64,000 nucleotides of DNA from Lindgomyces ingoldianus. Lineage: Eukaryota > Ascomycota > Dothideomycetes > Pleosporales > Lindgomycetaceae. The stretch spans positions 415,538 to 479,537 of the forward strand of contig NW_022985190.1 in NCBI RefSeq assembly GCF_010093535.1, given 5' to 3'. The stretch's first letter is position 1. Each line of letters opens with the position of its first letter. Of this stretch, positions 21,435 through 33,276 are shown piece after piece. The notes below the pieces were generated by a model. That model worked only from the letters and a program-made list of their open reading frames with translations. It made no database searches and was not told the DNA's origin. The position numbers were made by a program, and so were the translations under genes.

Positions 21435-24400
21435 TTATGGTTCCGGTATTTCCGGTATTCGAAAAATGGTTTCAGGCGGTTCTTTGTTATTCTTATCCAA
21501 AGAAGCCTTGTAATGCTTGATAATCTTTACTATATCCTTATGCTTGCAATCCATCGCAATACGTAGAGGGGACCCGGTGACACGACGTCCTTTCGGCCCT
21601 TTCGGCCATTTTCCAAAATAACCACAGACCCGATCGATTTCGTCGTCAAACTTGCCGCTTTGTAGTAGCGCTCGCACCATTGAATCATTTCCAGACAAAG
21701 CAGCAAGATGAAGTGCACTTGGCCACGTATTATTCTTACCATAACTTAATGGGAGACCTCTTTTGAACATGACATCGTTGTTGCTCAGAAATGCCTCTAC
21801 AACGCGGTTATGATTCCCTTGTACAGCCCATAACCATGGCGACCGGTTTTGTGTGTCCACTTCATCTATGGGCCCTAATCCCTCGTTAAGTAGCTCTCTG
21901 ACCTTTTCGTCATTTCCGTCACGGGCGGCGTTACGGAGCTGGGCCACTCTCAGCCATACCTGGACTTCCGTTTCAGATATCGTTTCGTGGTATATCGACG
22001 CGATGAACTCTTCGTAGCCTTGGCGGCCGGCAATAACGAGCGGAGTGTCGCCTTTTTTGTTGCCAATACATTTATCGCACCTCTTGGTTTCGATGAGATA
22101 TGCGGCGATTTCGGTCCGGCCAAACTCCGCCGTTGCATGCAAAGAGTTACGTCCTTTGTCATCTATTTGATTTGGATCGACCTGGTAGGTTCTAAGAATA
22201 TGTTGGAAGACTGCGAAGCGGTCAAATCGAATGGCGAGATTCAAATATGACGTTTTTCTGCTCGGTCTCAGTTGATCATGGAGCGGCGATGAGGGATGCT
22301 TCAGAAATTCCTTCGCGGCTTCATCCATGCCGACCCGCAGGGCTTTCGCTAGAAGCTCGTAGATGTCCCTTTCCCGCAACTTGTCGAAGTGTCTGATCAT
22401 TATCTGAGCCCCCTCTTCATTTCCCGCCCTAATGCCTTCATAAATGTGCCATTTAATGATGTATGGCTTTAAGTTAGGCCTGATTTTGCTAATTAATTGC
22501 TTAAGTATCCTATTTTGGCTGTAGGATGCTGCTCTCAGTGGGCTGTTTCTCCAATCCGCTATCTGATCATCAGGGACCAAATCTTTCCACTGATACAACC
22601 AAAGTTCAAAAGCGGAATAATTGCCTTGTTTTATTTCCTTAGAAATGTTTAGTGATCCCAGAGTACCGTGCCAGGGGAAACTTATTTCACCATTTATCCC
22701 TTCGTGGTAGTCTTTTTCATGCTTTTGGAGACTCATGAAGGTGCTAAAACCAATCATAGCTGATGAACAGCCTGGAATGGAGCACAGGTAGATACGCTCA
22801 TGTCGGTCACGGTGCTTGTCGCGAATTTGTTGTGTGGAAAAGCCATTATGGAACGATTCACAACGAGGTTCTGAACATTTGAAAAGGCATTGACCGTAGA
22901 GAGAGTTGAGGTTAGTAGTGAGACCGGAAGTGACCATCTTCTCTAGAACAGAGCGAACATGCGCAAATTGCTGTAGAACGGCTAATACGGGTTTCTCCTC
23001 GACATCATTTGTTGGTTTCTCTAGGGAATCCCTGTGATACGTAATAGCGTGCTTTAGGCCGTCGTAGAAGTTCTCAGCCTTGAACACTTGAAGCTTGCTG
23101 TCAATGTGTTTCTTTCCTTCGGCGCGTTCCTTCGGCGTGCTGACGCGCTTCGCTACGAACTCTCGCAAGTTGATGCTAAGAGCTCCATAATTGGAGGTGG
23201 AAGCCTCATCTCTTTCGGAAAGCACATTTAGTAAATGATCGAAGGCATATATAATAGAGTATTCTGTGAAAGCATATTCGCCGCGAATGATATACTCGCG
23301 AATGGAGTCCCGAGAAATATCAGAAGCGTGCGAGGCGAGAGACAACTGAGCGAAGCAGAGGCGGGTTAGGTTGACATGCTCGAGCTGTGTTGGCAGCGCT
23401 GGTTCACCTTGAAGGAAACTGAGGAAAACTCGGGTGTTGAACATCCCACCCACATGCATATTGAGCCACTGGATCTCAGATTTCGTCGAGGTGTCAACAA
23501 TTGGCAAGCAGTCCAAATTCAGGCGCGACATATTCAACATCAGTGGAGTGCTGCCAGCCAAGATGACCGGATAGAGATGTGCTGGGAAGGTTTTCCAGAC
23601 CGTCGCATCCGCTAGCGGCGCTTCGACCTCGATATACAAAGACTTACGAGCGATTCTTGTCTTGCTCTTCATTCTGATCACAGGCGCGGGAAATTGAAAG
23701 GCGATTGGTATGGACTTCGGACCAACGGTTTCAAGGAAAGTACATGGAGACCTCTGGCTTGTCTGGACTTCGTCACCACGTTGCAATGCCTTCCGGAGAT
23801 CCTCAGAATGTATCTGAAGCCGGCAAGTCAGAGTAGTCATCTTTAAGCCAGTAGAGTCTATGTTTGCGGAGATCTTGCTACTGGCGACAGATGTTTCTGT
23901 GCTTGAAGGGGATTGTCCCGGGCTGGGTAACAGCAGCAAAGAAGAACTGTCTTTGTGGTTTGGAGGAAATCTGGAAAAGAAAACGCTGCTTTCATCTCCC
24001 AAGTTTGTCTCAAAGATATTCATCTCCACTCCAAGGGTGCGCAGAAAAGTCTGTGCTGTCGCAGGGGTGCTCTGGATCCCGAAGGCAATTCTAGCAGCTT
24101 GCGGCTTTAGCAACAGGGTCCAGGTTGGAACCAGAAATGACACTATGAGAGAGGAGCTACCACTCCATCGCAGCTCATCCTCCGCGATGCTGAGTTGGAA
24201 TGAGTCCGTGTTTGGTGCCCCTGTTCCAGAGAGGTTGCCGAAAGAGACCTGGACGACGGAAAAGATGTTCTGCCATCTCTGAGCACGGTAGCTCTGAGAT
24301 GACTGTATCACGCAATGCATAATGGGGCTTCCGATTTCATCGGTGTCGACATTTGTGATGACCTGGACCTTCTCCCTCGGAACAACCAAGATAACGCACA

Positions 24401-25277
24401 TGAGGGAAGGAGTGTTTTTCCAGTTTCTCAGACGTCCTTCCCCAGGGAAGTTTGGCTGCGTCGGCGATGATGAAAGAGTGGCCACAGAAACCACACCATA
24501 CAAATGAAGATAAAGATATAGCTCCTGGATGTAGTTCAAGCTCATCATGACAGTTGTTTCGGCCTCAATGAGGTCTAGAAGATGGCCTATCATCATGTCC
24601 CACTTTGTCGCGACGCGACTGCGCACAAAGCGCAGAATGAGGGCGAAGCTTCCTCGATGGTAGCGGGGCATAGAGTGCGCTGACATAGACCGTGGACTAA
24701 GACCGGAGAGTAGTAGTTGGATATTTTCATGTCGAAACATGTTGAGGTACACCTTATGCAGAATTCGAGCCAGCCCGAGTTCATCCATTTGCAGAGTTGT
24801 TCTAATATCCGGCGTGTGCGATACGAGTCCTGTAGTTGTTTGCTTCCATGTCAACTTGATGTGTCTCTGTCTCATGTGGGTGAGGTCATCGGCTGTTCCA
24901 TAGTTCGAGTCCAAGAGAAGTTCGTCTACGGTAGAATAAGGTGAGGTGTTAGCCCAGTACTCAACAGGAAAAAGACCCATGAGCGTGGACATTGTAGGAA
25001 AATGCCCACACAACAGGCTATTGATGTGGTCTTGCTGTGAGTCTTCTCGCTGCACCAAGCACTCGGTGTACAGACTCGAAGAGCTACCGTGGAGCAGTAA
25101 AGGTGCGACCGCAGCAAGTAAATTCAGATGGTCGATAAGATTTGAGGTATCAATTACGTTGAATCGTAGAGGCCCATTGCCCGCTTCGGCGTAATCAGAG
25201 CCATCCAGAACAATTGGATCCCAGTGGTACGAGTCACGATAGATATTTGCTGGTTTGAGCTTTGTGGCATTTGCATG
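21435..25277 (-). CDS. Giant ankyrin/C2H2 protein, apparent two-family fusion
   Basis: An uninterrupted frame of 1,280 codons; its first in-frame Met-like codons are internal and a stop lies just upstream of 25277, where TTCAG can serve as an intron acceptor. The 5' exon was not found, so the gene is partial. The first ~560 residues (RFNVIDTSNLIDHL, LTWKQTTTGLVSHTPD, SMPRYHRGSFALILRF, RIARKSLYIEVEAPL) resemble the C-terminal half of large fungal MYND/DUF4470-type proteins. From about VNLTRLCFAQLSL onward it resembles the tails of fungal STAND/NACHT proteins (REYIIRGEYAFTEYSIIYAF). Next come two C2H2-like fingers (CSEPRCESFHNGF... and CSIPGC...LQKHEKDYH) and five or six ankyrin repeats (DDKGRNSLHATAEFGRTEIA, SALHLAALSGNDSMVRALL). 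No NACHT ATPase is present. It may be a decoy or recognition protein of the heterokaryon-incompatibility type; this is inference. Confidence 0.6.
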   Translation of the reverse strand, partial: HANATKLKPANIYRDSYHWDPIVLDGSDYAEAGNGPLRFNVIDTSNLIDHLNLLAAVAPLLLHGSSSSLYTECLVQREDSQQDHINSLLCGHFPTMSTLMGLFPVEYWANTSPYSTVDELLLDSNYGTADDLTHMRQRHIKLTWKQTTTGLVSHTPDIRTTLQMDELGLARILHKVYLNMFRHENIQLLLSGLSPRSMSAHSMPRYHRGSFALILRFVRSRVATKWDMMIGHLLDLIEAETTVMMSLNYIQELYLYLHLYGVVSVATLSSSPTQPNFPGEGRLRNWKNTPSLMCVILVVPREKVQVITNVDTDEIGSPIMHCVIQSSQSYRAQRWQNIFSVVQVSFGNLSGTGAPNTDSFQLSIAEDELRWSGSSSLIVSFLVPTWTLLLKPQAARIAFGIQSTPATAQTFLRTLGVEMNIFETNLGDESSVFFSRFPPNHKDSSSLLLLPSPGQSPSSTETSVASSKISANIDSTGLKMTTLTCRLQIHSEDLRKALQRGDEVQTSQRSPCTFLETVGPKSIPIAFQFPAPVIRMKSKTRIARKSLYIEVEAPLADATVWKTFPAHLYPVILAGSTPLMLNMSRLNLDCLPIVDTSTKSEIQWLNMHVGGMFNTRVFLSFLQGEPALPTQLEHVNLTRLCFAQLSLASHASDISRDSIREYIIRGEYAFTEYSIIYAFDHLLNVLSERDEASTSNYGALSINLREFVAKRVSTPKERAEGKKHIDSKLQVFKAENFYDGLKHAITYHRDSLEKPTNDVEEKPVLAVLQQFAHVRSVLEKMVTSGLTTNLNSLYGQCLFKCSEPRCESFHNGFSTQQIRDKHRDRHERIYLCSIPGCSSAMIGFSTFMSLQKHEKDYHEGINGEISFPWHGTLGSLNISKEIKQGNYSAFELWLYQWKDLVPDDQIADWRNSPLRAASYSQNRILKQLISKIRPNLKPYIIKWHIYEGIRAGNEEGAQIMIRHFDKLRERDIYELLAKALRVGMDEAAKEFLKHPSSPLHDQLRPSRKTSYLNLAIRFDRFAVFQHILRTYQVDPNQIDDKGRNSLHATAEFGRTEIAAYLIETKRCDKCIGNKKGDTPLVIAGRQGYEEFIASIYHETISETEVQVWLRVAQLRNAARDGNDEKVRELLNEGLGPIDEVDTQNRSPWLWAVQGNHNRVVEAFLSNNDVMFKRGLPLSYGKNNTWPSALHLAALSGNDSMVRALLQSGKFDDEIDRVCGYFGKWPKGPKGRRVTGSPLRIAMDCKHKDIVKIIKHYKASLDKNNKEPPETIFRIPEIPEP

Positions 25278-25640
25278 CTGAAGTTATGAAACCCAACAGT
25301 GTAGCGCGCGGCAGCAGGGCGCGAAGGAAGGGCGCAAGCGTTGCGCCGTTGCATGCCAGCTTGCGTCAGGAAATAGAAAGCATGCTATCAGTTAACTTAT
25401 CACAGTAGATCGACTGTCTTTCCGATAGGCTGTTGGCGTTGACATTGGCGTTGGCATTGGCGTTGGCGTTGCGTTGGTGGAGGCGTAGACAACAAGTGAG
25501 CAAGTCACGAGGTGCGGTGGCCGTGTCTGACCTTAAAGTGCCTAGACCCCACCTCCGGGCTCACTTTCCTGTCGCAATAACACTTCACCCATCTATTGTG
25601 TGCGTTAATCTGTGCAATGTCTTAGCAACACCTTAAACTT
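25278..25640. other. Upstream region and composition boundary
   Basis: About 360 bp of normal composition upstream of the giant ankyrin gene, with no visible first exon. Near 25640 the sequence changes abruptly to AT-rich transposon DNA, so the 5' end of the gene may have been lost to insertion. Confidence 0.45.
25432..25478. repeat. Imperfect TTGGCG/ATTGGC hexamer microsatellite
   Basis: About eight tandem six-base units of the form ttggcg with variants gacatt and gcattgg. It lies just outside the composition boundary. Confidence 0.8.
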
Positions 25641-25999
25641 TGCTTTCTGCCACTAAATTTGTATAAAAACTTAAAATTTTGCCTATAAATCCTTATAGTT
25701 AACTACTTAACATTTTTTAATTTTAGTAAAAATTTAGGCGCTATACATACTTTTTATTTAGAAAATAATAAGGCTAGGTTTTAATGTTTAAAATAGCTTT
25801 TTAGCTATGTTTTAAGCTTACAGAGTCTCTTGTTGCCTACTACCTACTTAGCAACCCCTAGCGCTTACTGTAAGCGCCTGTGGCCTATCTAATTATATGT
25901 GTATGAATATATGTTGTTTTTTACTGCTTAAATAAAGGCTATAGGTAATTACTAATTAAAAAAGGTGCAGTAACTACGCAGTATACAATGTAATAGTGT

Positions 26000-26388
26000 A
26001 AGATATACAAGGCAGCAATGTCCTTTTTAAAAAGGTATTAATGCCTCTTAGTCTATTATAGAGATAAACTAAACAGTAATTACAGCCTTCTAACTATAGT
26101 TGTAATTAAGACTATATACATTTAATAGCATGCAATTGCATGTCTTTGCATGCTTATACTATAGTTTGTGGCTAAGCATTTGGCTGCATGCTTGTGCATG
26201 CATTCTGCTTCCTCTTATTAGATGACGCAATCTGCTGCGCATTGGTCCAGCAACTGGACCTATTTGTTATCCGTTGGTTCACGTGATCTTTCAAGCGCGG
26301 GGTTAAGGACTTTCCATCCTTGGTCGTCCGAACTGTGGGGCACTGCTAACTGGTTACTTACGGTCCAATCGTGGGCTGTAACAAGTAA
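26000..26388 (-). repeat. LTR fragment related to the Gypsy LTRs
   Basis: From about 26000 this copy parallels the ends of the two Gypsy LTRs (36806-37395, 47424-47994). It shares the blocks gtctattat, aaacagtaattacagcc, ctgtggggcactgctaa and the end acggtccaatcgtggg then TGTAACA. The first ~240 bases of those LTRs have no match upstream, so it is a truncated or diverged solo LTR. Its right half (26221-26388) is little mutated compared with the RIP-degraded Gypsy copies, so it belongs to a younger or differently treated insertion. Confidence 0.55.
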
Positions 26389-26500
26389 GTGTTACTAATA
26401 ACTTACTTTATTTTTAGTAATACTATAAAGATAGTAAAATAATTACTATTTATATACTTTTTTACTTATTACACTTTTTATACCTATTTAATATAGGTTA

Positions 26501-26780
26501 TGTTGAATAGGCTCCGACAGCTAGCTGCTTATAGTATAAGCACTTAAGTAGCAAGAGTAAGAGTAGTGTACAGTGTGCACAGCGTATAAGGTAGGTAAGG
26601 CAAGGGCAACATGTTTCTAGTTCTATTACTCTTATCTTTTCTCTGTACAGAGGAAAAGGGGGATATTTAAATGTTTACGCACAGAGGTTTACACATAAGT
26701 ATTATGTAACATAAATATGTGATCCTGCTTATGCGTAATTACTTGTATCTAGGCTGCAACACTGCTGCTGTGTATAGACA
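26501..26780 (-). repeat. Copia left LTR (3' LTR), 280 bp
   Basis: Starts TGTTGAATAGG and ends GTATAGACA. It aligns along its full length with 33277-33556. Compared with that copy it carries many C-to-T/G-to-A differences near its right end. Confidence 0.88.
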
Positions 26781-29700
26781 CTAGTAACTTTTCTTTTTAT
26801 CTAAAAAGTTGCCTTTTGTACGTGTTACCTCCCTTCTATCTATGTAAGTCTATCTAATTATGTTCTACCTTTACTTTACCTTATTTATTAAGACTTGCCT
26901 TAGTAATGCTATGCATTAGAATAGGCTAGTTATACTATATAAATAGCTTTTCTTTTTTTTATTTTTTACTTTTTAAGCTTTACTGTATAATCCTCTAGCT
27001 CTTTTCTTTTTTTATATAGTGCTAGCAGTAATAGATCTTTATAATAAGAAAAATAATTATGTATAATATAAAAAAAAAAAATAAAGAAAAATAGGCCTTA
27101 TATAAAGGTGTTATTAGTTTAGTTAGTCTAAAGCATTTTTACACATAAAATCTAGCTAGTCTACAAATGCTTCTATCTAGACAGAGAGGCAGTTAGTTAG
27201 AACTAGTAATTAAAAAGCTTAGTTTAGTATTTTTTTTATATATATATTTATTAAGTTATTTTTACTATTAATTTACTTAATTTTAGTAATTTCTTTTTTT
27301 TTATATAATTTATAGAGTAACATAATGTTAATTATAAGTTACTTTTTACTAGTAGTGCTTAGCTTAATAAAGTAATTATATAAAAACCTTAAATTTATAT
27401 AAATTACTACTAAGATTAGTAGTAGTTTAAGCATTTATATAATTTACTATAAAGTTATACTAAGTGTAATTACATTATTAAACTCTCTAACTATTTTATA
27501 TAGTTTACTAGTAAAGACACTTCTAGTTACTCTTTTACACTTAGTAGAATTCTAGTGTATAATATTACCTAGTATTTTAAAGTAGTTACTTTGCTCTATA
27601 TAGTCTTTATTACTTAATATAATTAAAAATTCTAGCTATAAGCTAAGGTCTTTATTATTAGTAAATAATCTATTTATAAAAATAAACAGCTTTACATAAT
27701 TAAGCTATAATAGTAGAAAAGTAAGACTATGTTTACTATTATTTATCTACTATTAGATTTATATATTAAGTGTGTTAATATTATTATGTAAAGAGTTTAT
27801 AGTTTATGCAGTAATAAATAAGTTAAATACTGCCTCTAGTTAACATATAGATGTAATATATACCTCTTTTACATATTACTTAATATATTATTATATAGCA
27901 TCTTTATTCTTTAAGTTAATTATATAAAGGTAGCTTACTTATTTTTTTTAAGTAAAAACTACTATATTATATATAAGTTTAATTCTTTTACTATTAAACT
28001 TAATAGGCTACTTTTCTACTAGAATAGTTTTACTTTTTATATAAAACTTTACTTTTTATAGTTTTTTCTTTTCTTTTTACATAAAATTCTTTATTATAAT
28101 GCTTAAAGTGTTATTTATTTATAAGCTAGTAATACTAAAAGTATGCTCTTCTTTATTAGTAATTAAAAAGTAAGAGTTATATAAAAAAATGTGCATGCAC
28201 AGCTTTTCTTTATAGTAGTTATAGTATGTTTTAAACTAATATAGTTCTAATTTAGTAGCTTTATATAAGAGTTATATAACTTAGAGTATTATATTTAGTA
28301 AAAAGCTCTAGCACATCTTCTTTAGTAGCTTTATGTATAGTGTGCGCATAAGCTTATTTATTAATTAGATGTATACTTATGTAATATTACATAGTTTAAA
28401 ATGCATTTTATACATAGCTCTTAGGCTTACTTTTATAGCTAAAAGTAGTCTCTAGCTTATTCTTTAGATAGTTAGTAACTAAGTAAGAATTTTTTCTTTT
28501 TTTTTATTTAAGTAGCTAGCAAACACTTAGTAAGATTTTTTATATAGTTAAGTTATTTTACTTTTTACTTTTTATATAAAGTAAAGGTTAAAAATCTAAC
28601 TTTTATACTTTATTAAGTTATACACTATAACCTTAAAAGTGCTATTAGTAATTAAAGTGTTTATTTTTATATAGTCTAATTCTTTAAATAGTTTTTTAGG
28701 TGTAGTAATTACACTATTTATATAAAGCTTAATAAATAAGGCCTAATTATTTTTTTTTTTTTAGGTTAGAAATACCTAGTCTAGACTTTATATAAGTTTT
28801 CTTTACTTTTTACTTCTTCTAGTATCTATATCTTCCTTTTACACTAGTGCAGCATTGCTATCTTAAGAGGCTTAGTTTATAGTAGGCTTTAGTTTTACTT
28901 TTATAATATTTTTATAAGGCTATTTTTTTTTTCTTTTCTTTAAAAAATCTTTTTATATAGGGATTAGTTTATCTAGGTTATTTATTATAAGTAAGTTATC
29001 TTTTTTTTTTCTCTATAGTATAGTTTAACTTATATATATTAGAGCTTTAGTAGGCTATTTTTTTTCTTAATAATAATGTCTCTCTTTTTAATACTTTTAA
29101 TTTTGTATAGGCTAGTCTAGCCTTTCTTCTCTCTTTATGCTATAATTTTTAAGCTAAGAGAGAAGTTAAGAACTTTATATGTTATAAAGCTATTATAAGT
29201 ATTAATTTTATAATTAATATTTACTTTTACATAGTTCTTTTAAAGTATTTTTATTACCTTTTATACAGCACTTACTTATGTAATAATGTCTAGTAATAGC
29301 AGAGAGTTTAAGTTAATTCTTAGGTATGCCTTAAAGACTAGCAGCGTAGGTACTAGACTGTGTAGGCTAGCTGTGTTGTTTAGAGCCTTAACTGCTATTT
29401 ATAAAATAGCCTTATTATCTATACAGTTACCTAGCTTAGTCTTTAGAATGTTAAACACTTATTAGAAAGGTATATGCACACGCTTAACTTTTCTAACTAC
29501 CTAATATGCTTTTATAGGCATCTGCCTACATATAGCTTTTATAATCTTTACATAAGCTTAAAAATTCTTTAAAGTAAAGTTTATACTAAAGTTATGTATA
29601 ATATAGTCTAAAGGTTTTTAATAAGTGTTAATCTAGCATTTACATAGTGCATTTTAGGTATCTTATGTAGACATAGATTTTAGGAATGTAGCAGCCTAAA

Positions 29701-32189
29701 ATAATGTGTCTATATTAATAACATATAAAACATCTTTATTATTAATTTATATAATATTAATAATAACTTTATAGTTAAAGTAGGTGTTATCTTTAATTAT
29801 AAACTTAAATTTTTATAAGGCCTAGTTATATAATTAGTAGAGGTAGCAGAATTTTTTAATCTCTTCTAGCACTGCAGCATTAATGTTGTAGCTAGCGCTA
29901 GTTAGCATTTTCTAAAGTTTCTCTATGCAGGGGTGTCTAAATTAGTAGTAAAGGTAGTAAAGTTCTAATTTAGTAAAGAAAGATATAAATTCTTTTTTAC
30001 TAACATTAAAAAAAAAGTGTCTTTATTTTTATATAATAAGTACAGTAGTTTTGTCTTTACATATAATAATATTTAAAATGTTGTTAAAGTATACTCTAAG
30101 TTAGTTAGCATTTGCTAGTAATAGCAAGAATAGTGTTAAAGTCTTTAGAATATAGTATGTAACTAAACTAATTAAGTTCTAGATTTATATAGTACTAATT
30201 AATTTCTTTAGTGTCTAGCTTTTAAAGCTAATATCTATTTAGCTAAGTGTTTAATTAATTTTTATATATAGGTTCTTTTATATATACGCCTTAAGTTAAA
30301 ACTTGCTAATAGTAAAAATCTTTACTACACCTATATCTTATAGTTTGCTTTAGTATACTATATAGTATTAGTTATTAAAGATAAACTGCTTAGCATACTT
30401 TTTAAGTTTAATGCTATAGATGTCCTCTTCTATTACACAGTGTAAATAAGTAGTAAAAGTAAAGTAGTTAATAGCTTTTTTAGTATTTTTACTTTTTTAT
30501 TTTATTTTCTTTATATTATGCAAATTATTTTTTTTAGGGTAACTTTTAAAGTCTTAGATGTACAAAGTAATAGCTTTACATAATAAAGTCTTATTATAAA
30601 AATCTTTATATAAGGCAACATACTAGTTCTTTGCTTATGTATAGTTATTATAAGGGTAGTTTAATAACTAACATTTTTTCTTATAGTAGATAAAGCACTT
30701 TTTTATCTATATATAGTTATCTCTAGATTATAGCCTAAACCTAGATAAAAATCTTCTATATTGTTTTTTTTTACACAGAGAGAAGCTTTCTTCTTGTTAT
30801 GCAAACTTTTATTATGCAGAGTTATATTAGTAGTCTATATAGTATACATTAGGCAGTTTCTAGAGGTATTAGTTTACCCTTTAGTCTATAGTAACTTAAA
30901 GTAATACCTATAGGTTACTAAATAAGGCTTTACATAAAAGCTTAATAGTAAACATAGCATATTCTAGTTCTAGTTATTCTTAACAGGCTTATATAATAGT
31001 AGTGTGCAGTAGAACATTTTTTTAAAATTTTATTCTTAGTGCCTTTTATATAAGCATAAGCTTATTAATTATTGTTTTAAAAGCTTTATATAAACTTTTA
31101 TTAAAGTTCTTTTATTAGTATTATGTAAAAGTTATTATTATCTAGTCTGTCTAGTACTAGCTATAGTTTACATTAGTGTTAAAGTAACTGCTTAAAGTGT
31201 TATATAAATACTTCTAGTTATGTCTAGAGCCTATGTTGTATATATAGTACATATTTACTTAACCTTTTAAGATATTTAGAAAGATGTCTATATACTAAGT
31301 TTTCTAGATATTTAGCTATTAACATAGATTAATAAAGATCTTTATTTTATTTATAAAGATGTTATATAGTTAACTTATATAGTTATTATTTTTTTTTATG
31401 CTTTTTAGAATTATATAATTTTATCTACTAAAAGTTTTTCTTTAGTAGTTTCCCTCTAAAGTAGAAGTTTATATAGGTTGTAATGTAGTATAGATTATGC
31501 AGGTGGTATTAGTAGTGCATACACTACTGCAGGCGGTAGTGTGTACAATTAAGGGTGTGGAGTAGGCGTTAGGTAGGGTGGCATGTATTGTTTATACAGT
31601 AATTAGTGTAGTGCTAGCTAAGGTGTAGAAGCAGGTAATGCTAGTATGTTTAGTGTTAATAGTAGCATTATGTTTAGTCTACTTCTATGTAAAGCCTTAT
31701 ATAGTAATAAAAGTTATATATAAAGCCTTTCTAGTGTAATTACTTTTTTTTATGCTATATTATACAGCTTCTAGGCTTAGGTACCTTTAGTGCCTAGCTA
31801 TAGTGTAATTCCTTTGTCCTTTAGCACTTATATAAGCTCTCTTTTAAACACATAGCTAAGTGCTAAAAAGTCTTATAGTGTCTATCTTTTAAAATCTTTT
31901 ATGTACGCACTTAAAAGAGTAGCGCCCTTCTAAGTTATTATATGTAGATTAGTAATTATATAACTTATGTATAATTAAGTCTATAGGCTTATTAGAGCCT
32001 TTAACATGTTAATTTTATTATTCTAGTACTCTAGGCTAGTCTTATTTTGTAGTGTTGCCTCTAATATTTTTATGTTTTTTATAAGTTATTTATATAATAA
32101 AAATTATTTCTTATTTTTTTTATTATTACATAGAGTTGTTAGTTACTAGTAAGATTTTATTATAATAGTATAGTTAATTACTTTTCTAG

Positions 32190-33270
32190 TAAATTACACA
32201 GGTACTGCTGTTGTCTAGCTGCTAGGTTGTGCAGCTTTAATAGCTTTAGTGTGCACCTTACACTATCTTCTTTTTACTTTGTATAGTAGCAGAGCTTACT
32301 GTATAATGTAAAGAATTAATCTGCTATTCTAAGAAATAAGTAACTAAATAAAGTACTTTATAAAGCATAAGTGCTTTATTATTACTTTTCCTAAGAGATA
32401 GGTAATAAAACAAAGTGCCTTACAAGGCGTAAAGTTAATTGCTTGTGCAGTAGATTGCGCAGGTACTGCTATTATCTAGCTGCTAGGTTGTGCAGCTTTA
32501 ATAGTTTTAGTGTGCGCCTTACACTATCTTCTTCTTACTTTGTACAGTAGCAGAGCTTGCTGTATAATGTAAAGGATTAATGTGCTATTGTCTAGCTACT
32601 AGGTTGTACAGCNNNNNNNNNNNNNNNNNNNNNNNNNNNNNNNNNNNNNNNNNNNNNNNNNNNNNNNNNNNNNNNNNNNNNNNNNNNNNNNNNNNNNNNN
32701 NNNNNNNNNNNNNNNNNNNNNNNNNNNNNNNNNNNNNNNNNNNNNNNNNNNNNNNNNNNNNNNNNNNNNNNNNNNNNNNNNNNNNNNNNNNNNNNNNNNN
32801 NNNNNNNNNNNNNNNNNNNNNNNNNNNNNNNNNNNNNNNNNNNNNNNNNNNNNNNNNNNNNNNNNNNNNNNNNNNNNNNNNNNNNNNNNNNNNNNNNNNN
32901 NNNNNNNNNNNNNNNNNNNNNNNNNNNNNNNNNNNNNNNNNNNNNNNNNNNNNNNNNNNNNNNNNNNNNNNNNNNNNNNNNNNNNNNNNNNNNNNNNNNN
33001 NNNNNNNCTACTAGGTTGTACAGCTTTAGTAGCTTTAGTGTGCGTCTTACACTATCTTCTTCTTACTTTGTACAGTAGCAGAGCTTGCTGTATAATGTAA
33101 AGAATTAATCTACTATTCTAAAAGATAAGTAACTAAACAAAGTACCTTATAAGGCGTAGGTACTCTACTGTTACTCTTTCTAAAAAATAGGTAATAAAAC
33201 AAAGTACTTTATAAAGCATAAGTACTTTATTATTACTTTTACTAATTTACAGTTAATTAAATTAACTACT
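32190..33270. repeat. Tandem repeat in Copia leader, with assembly gap
   Basis: A unit of roughly 250 bp containing ctaggttgtgcagcttta, cttacactatcttctt, gtagcagagcttgctgtata and ataaaacaaagt recurs at about 32192, 32450, 32590 (partial) and again after the gap from 33008. Positions 32613-33007 are 395 N. The array sits directly inside the promoter-side LTR, so it forms the element's 5' leader. The gap is probably collapsed repeat units. Confidence 0.8.
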
Positions 33271-33276
33271 AATTAG

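Noticed and set aside
23860..24282. Plus-strand ORF of 140 residues opposite the ankyrin gene
   Set aside because: Shadow of the long minus-strand frame; no motif.
32580..33014. 144-residue ORF
   Set aside because: Consists almost wholly of N; it is an assembly gap.
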